Shown: positions 13,410 to 15,188 of the stretch, in pieces
Numbering within the stretch: the stretch's first letter is position 1
How the letters are laid out: every line of letters begins with the position of its first letter
DNA from: Desulfobacterales bacterium
GTDB lineage: Bacteria > Desulfobacterota > Desulfobacteria > Desulfobacterales > JAHEIW01
Direction: 5' to 3'
Length of the DNA: 15,188 nt
NCBI GenBank assembly: GCA_030145015.1
Contig: JAQYWI010000136.1
Location: forward strand, 1 to 15,188
Made by a program: the position numbers and the translations under genes
Notes under the pieces: generated by a model
What the model was told of the DNA's origin: nothing
The model's database searches: none
What the model saw: only the letters and a program-made list of their open reading frames with translations

Positions 13410-13484
13410 GGTCCCATCGTCTAGTGGTTAGGACGCCGGCCTCTCACGCCAGTAACGCGGGTTCGACCCCCGCTGGGACCACCA
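13410..13484 (+). tRNA. tRNA-Glu (anticodon CTC)
   Basis: All four arms can be folded. The acceptor stem pairs GGTCCCA with TGGGACC, and the D arm is GTC-loop-GAC. The anticodon stem is CCGGC/GCCAG around loop CTCTCAC, with CTC at 13443-13445. The T arm is GCGGG-TTCGACC-CCCGC. Discriminator A13481 and an encoded CCA follow, for 75 bases in total. The second pair of the anticodon stem (position 28/42) is a C-A mismatch, since A13451 stands where G is expected. It has its own promoter and terminator. Confidence 0.97.
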
Positions 13485-13494
13485 TTAAAAACAG

Positions 13495-13525
13495 AGAGTC
13501 TCGCATATGAGGCTCTTTTTTTTTT
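13495..13525 (+). terminator. rho-independent terminator of tRNA-Glu
   Basis: AGAGTCTC (13495-13502) pairs with GAGGCTCT (13509-13516), with one T-G wobble and a 6-base loop. It runs into ten T (13516-13525). It lies 10 bases after the CCA end. Confidence 0.9.
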
Positions 13526-13589
13526 AGGGTTTGGACGTCCCGCTTTTCAAGCGGGATAACGCGGGTTCGAATCCCCCTTGGGATCATCA
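13526..13589 (+). pseudogene. truncated tRNA-Glu(TTC)-like sequence
   Basis: Directly after the terminator's T-run lies the 3' part of a tRNA. It has a D-arm remnant (AGGGTTTGGAC), an anticodon arm CCCGC-TTTTCAA-GCGGG with TTC at 13546-13548, and a T arm GCGGG-TTCGAAT-CCCCC with one mismatch. An acceptor-like TTGGGAT and CATCA follow. The 5' acceptor strand and 5' half of the D stem are missing. It shares TAACGCGGGTTCGA exactly with the intact tRNA-Glu. It could be a decayed second tRNA gene or a trace left by an integrating element. Confidence 0.6.
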
Positions 13590-13764
13590 TACATAGCATC
13601 AAGGCGTTATAAGAAATTATAACTCCTTTTTATTTTCCCAGCCATGATAAATAAGTTGGCCTGCAGCTGCACTGGAAGAGGTATTCAACTGGGGTGGCTA
13701 ATTTACCGCCTGCTCAAAAGAGTCAAACAAAGACTTGGCCCCTTTACCCTTTAGTAAACCTTTC

Positions 13765-14106
13765 TTATTTTTCACTATCCTTTAAAGAATAAAGGGCTAA
13801 TACACGGACGATTATAATAATTAAATATTGAATTAACAATGTCGTAACATCTATGCTTGCCTTGTCGCCAGGTTTTTTCATAACAACTGGAATTTTAGGT
13901 TTCTTTGTAAGAAAGGTCTTGCCATCTGAAGGGCTCGGCTTTTGTATGATTTCTTTGGAAGGACCACTCGGTGGGTTCCAGATAAAACTATACCCCTTTC
14001 CAAATTTAACACCAGGCCCACGATAAGTCGCAAAGGGCGGATAAATGAGCATTGCCACCAAAGCGAGTGTGCAAATAATCCCCACAATTTTTTGGTTTCG
14101 ATTCAT
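13765..14106 (-). CDS. small two-helix membrane protein of unknown function
   Basis: This 113-residue protein starts at the ATG at 14106, preceded by AGGGG. It has a hydrophobic helix at about 6-26 ('IVGIICTLALVAMLIYPPF') and a second at about 85-106 ('TTLLIQYLIIIIVRVLALYSL'). Between them lies a soluble loop with 'GYSFIWNPPSG' and a Lys/Pro-rich stretch (55-80). The order 'MNRNQKIVGII', then 'YPPF', then 'GYSFI-x-PP', then 'ID-TLLIQ' resembles a family of small uncharacterised membrane proteins common in Gram-negative genomes, which argues that it is a real gene. No function is known to me. It sits alone on the minus strand between the tRNA remnant and the transposase. Confidence 0.7.
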   Translation of the reverse strand: MNRNQKIVGIICTLALVAMLIYPPFATYRGPGVKFGKGYSFIWNPPSGPSKEIIQKPSPSDGKTFLTKKPKIPVVMKKPGDKASIDVTTLLIQYLIIIIVRVLALYSLKDSEK

Positions 14107-14250
14107 AAGCCCCTAGCTTTCTGCCTGTTGTTCATCCACTCAAAGGATCGGAGTTATCATTTTCAAGATAATATCACGCCTATCGCCTGTAAAAAATATC
14201 CACCTATAGTTAAACCCCGACCCCCTTTGTTAATAGCGGGTAGAGGAAAC

Positions 14251-14294
14251 GGTGTCAAATCTTGATTAAGAATATGGGGTCAGGTCTTGATCAG
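14251..14294. repeat. paired GGKGTCARRTCTTGAT motifs upstream of the RAYT transposase
   Basis: GGTGTCAAATCTTGATTA (14251-14268) and GGGGTCAGGTCTTGATCA (14277-14294) are direct repeats 26 bases apart, ending about 45 bases before the transposase start. An inverted GACCCC lies at 14219-14224. Such motifs next to REP-associated transposases are candidate recognition ends; the link is inferred from position. Confidence 0.5.
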
Positions 14295-14339
14295 TGATTA
14301 TCGGTTGACGCGAGTACGTTGTTTTTGATACAAAAACGC

Positions 14340-15188
14340 ATGGCACGTCCCTGGCGAATTGAATATGAAGGTGCACTTTATCACGTTTTTTCTCGCGGCA
14401 ATAACCAGCAAGATATCTTTGTAACCAATGATGATCGATATTTGTTTTTAGAAACACTCGGTCAGATGTCGGAGCGCTTTGATAACGATATTTTTGCATA
14501 CGTTTTGATGCGCAACCATTATCATTTGCTGCTTCGCACACCAAAGGCAAATTTATCCAGAAGCATGCAATGGTTGGGTACCACCTATACGCGCCGGTTT
14601 AATTTAGACCATTTTCAAAGTGGACATTTATTTCAAGGCCGCTATAAAAGTATCCTGGTTGAAAACGATGCCTACCTGATGCAGCTTTCCTATTACATTC
14701 ATAACAATCCGTTGCGCGCCGGCAGAGTCAAGCGGCTTATCGATTACCGCTGGAGCAGTTATCCGGCGTATGCTTATAATCGTCGCCATCCCAACTGGTT
14801 AGACAAAAATCTGATACTGTCTCAAATCCATGGTGAAAACAAATATCGACAATACCGTGAAAAGTCACAAAAGTATTCAGATGAAAACCGACGCATCTGG
14901 GAAGATATTCGCCACGGGTTTATTTATGGATCTCAAAAGTTTGTTAAAAGGATCAAAGACCGCTATATCATCGGTGAACCAGATCCGGCTATTCCCCAGC
15001 AAAAAAGCATCACAAAAGATTCAGACCCTATAGCGCTTTTAAGCAAGGCATCTAAGATATTACAATGTGACCTGCAAAGGCTCAAAAATTCCCCAAGGAT
15101 TAACCAAGCCGACAAGACCCAACGTGATATTCTGCTTTATTTGTTATGGCAACAGGGACAGTATACAAATTTACAGATTGGAGCTTTA
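14340..15188 (+). CDS. REP-associated tyrosine transposase (RAYT, IS200/Y1 type), partial at window end
   Basis: The reading frame is open from ATG 14340 to the window end (283 codons). It begins MARPWRIEYEGALYHVFSRG, the usual RAYT opening. The Y1/HUH domain (about 1-135) has the metal-binding His60-x-His62 in 'VLMRNHYHLLL', 'SGHLFQGRYKSILVEND' (94-110), and 'LSYYIHNNPLRAG' (116-128), where Tyr118 or Tyr119 should be the catalytic residue. The last visible part (about 230-283) resembles the DnaA-like helix-turn-helix that ends one RAYT group. RAYTs are single-copy, usually domesticated transposases that cut and mobilise short palindromic chromosomal repeats rather than forming normal insertion sequences. 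All visible catalytic motifs are intact. No clear ribosome site precedes the start. Confidence 0.92.
   Translation, partial: MARPWRIEYEGALYHVFSRGNNQQDIFVTNDDRYLFLETLGQMSERFDNDIFAYVLMRNHYHLLLRTPKANLSRSMQWLGTTYTRRFNLDHFQSGHLFQGRYKSILVENDAYLMQLSYYIHNNPLRAGRVKRLIDYRWSSYPAYAYNRRHPNWLDKNLILSQIHGENKYRQYREKSQKYSDENRRIWEDIRHGFIYGSQKFVKRIKDRYIIGEPDPAIPQQKSITKDSDPIALLSKASKILQCDLQRLKNSPRINQADKTQRDILLYLLWQQGQYTNLQIGAL

Noticed and set aside
14266..14550. 94-codon minus-strand frame over the transposase start
   Set aside because: It is antisense to the conserved N-terminal HUH region of the RAYT.

Overview
The window looks like chromosomal DNA from a Gram-negative Desulfobacterota bacterium, probably Desulfobacterales (a sulfate-reducer relative). 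This is inferred from moderate GC, outer-membrane biogenesis genes (LolA, an MltB-type transglycosylase), well-formed sigma-54 promoters, and intergenic DNA full of degenerate short-period inverted repeats. No marker in the window fixes the genus.

Layout. Position 1 to 931 (minus) is the N-terminal part of a periplasmic substrate-binding protein of an iron/spermidine-type ABC transporter, cut by the window edge. After about 550 bases of AT-rich non-coding DNA comes a complete ZraP/ZraS/ZraR-like envelope metal-stress module. A ZraP/Spy-type periplasmic protein (minus) is divergent from a PAS-containing membrane histidine kinase and a sigma-54-activating response regulator (both plus). Each side of the divergent region carries a textbook TGGCAC-N5-TTGC promoter, and three GGATAC/GTATAC-type sites, two of them clean palindromes, sit where enhancer sites would be expected. 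Next on the plus strand are a thioredoxin with two zinc ribbons, an unrecognised 301-residue protein, and the lipoprotein carrier LolA. The minus strand then carries yebC, rlmE and radA (rlmE and radA only 3 bases apart). The plus strand resumes with an MltB-type lytic transglycosylase, a small PLDc_N-like membrane protein, a tRNA-Glu(CTC) with its own promoter and terminator, and a truncated second tRNA-Glu-like sequence. The right end has a small two-helix membrane protein (minus) and a REP-associated tyrosine transposase (RAYT) running off the window.

How the genes fit together. The metal-stress module can be read as a circuit: the kinase senses periplasmic metal or envelope damage through a Met/His-rich loop, the regulator activates sigma-54 promoters, and the ZraP-like protein acts in the periplasm. 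The other genes are mostly housekeeping: lipoprotein traffic, cell-wall turnover, recombination and ribosome maturation.

The most unusual aspect is the intergenic DNA. At least four distinct repeat families, with internal periods of about 7 to 10 bases and often in inverted pairs, lie immediately behind stop codons. In one case a repeat supplies the last 13 codons of the histidine kinase, and in another it supplies the stop codon of a small membrane protein.
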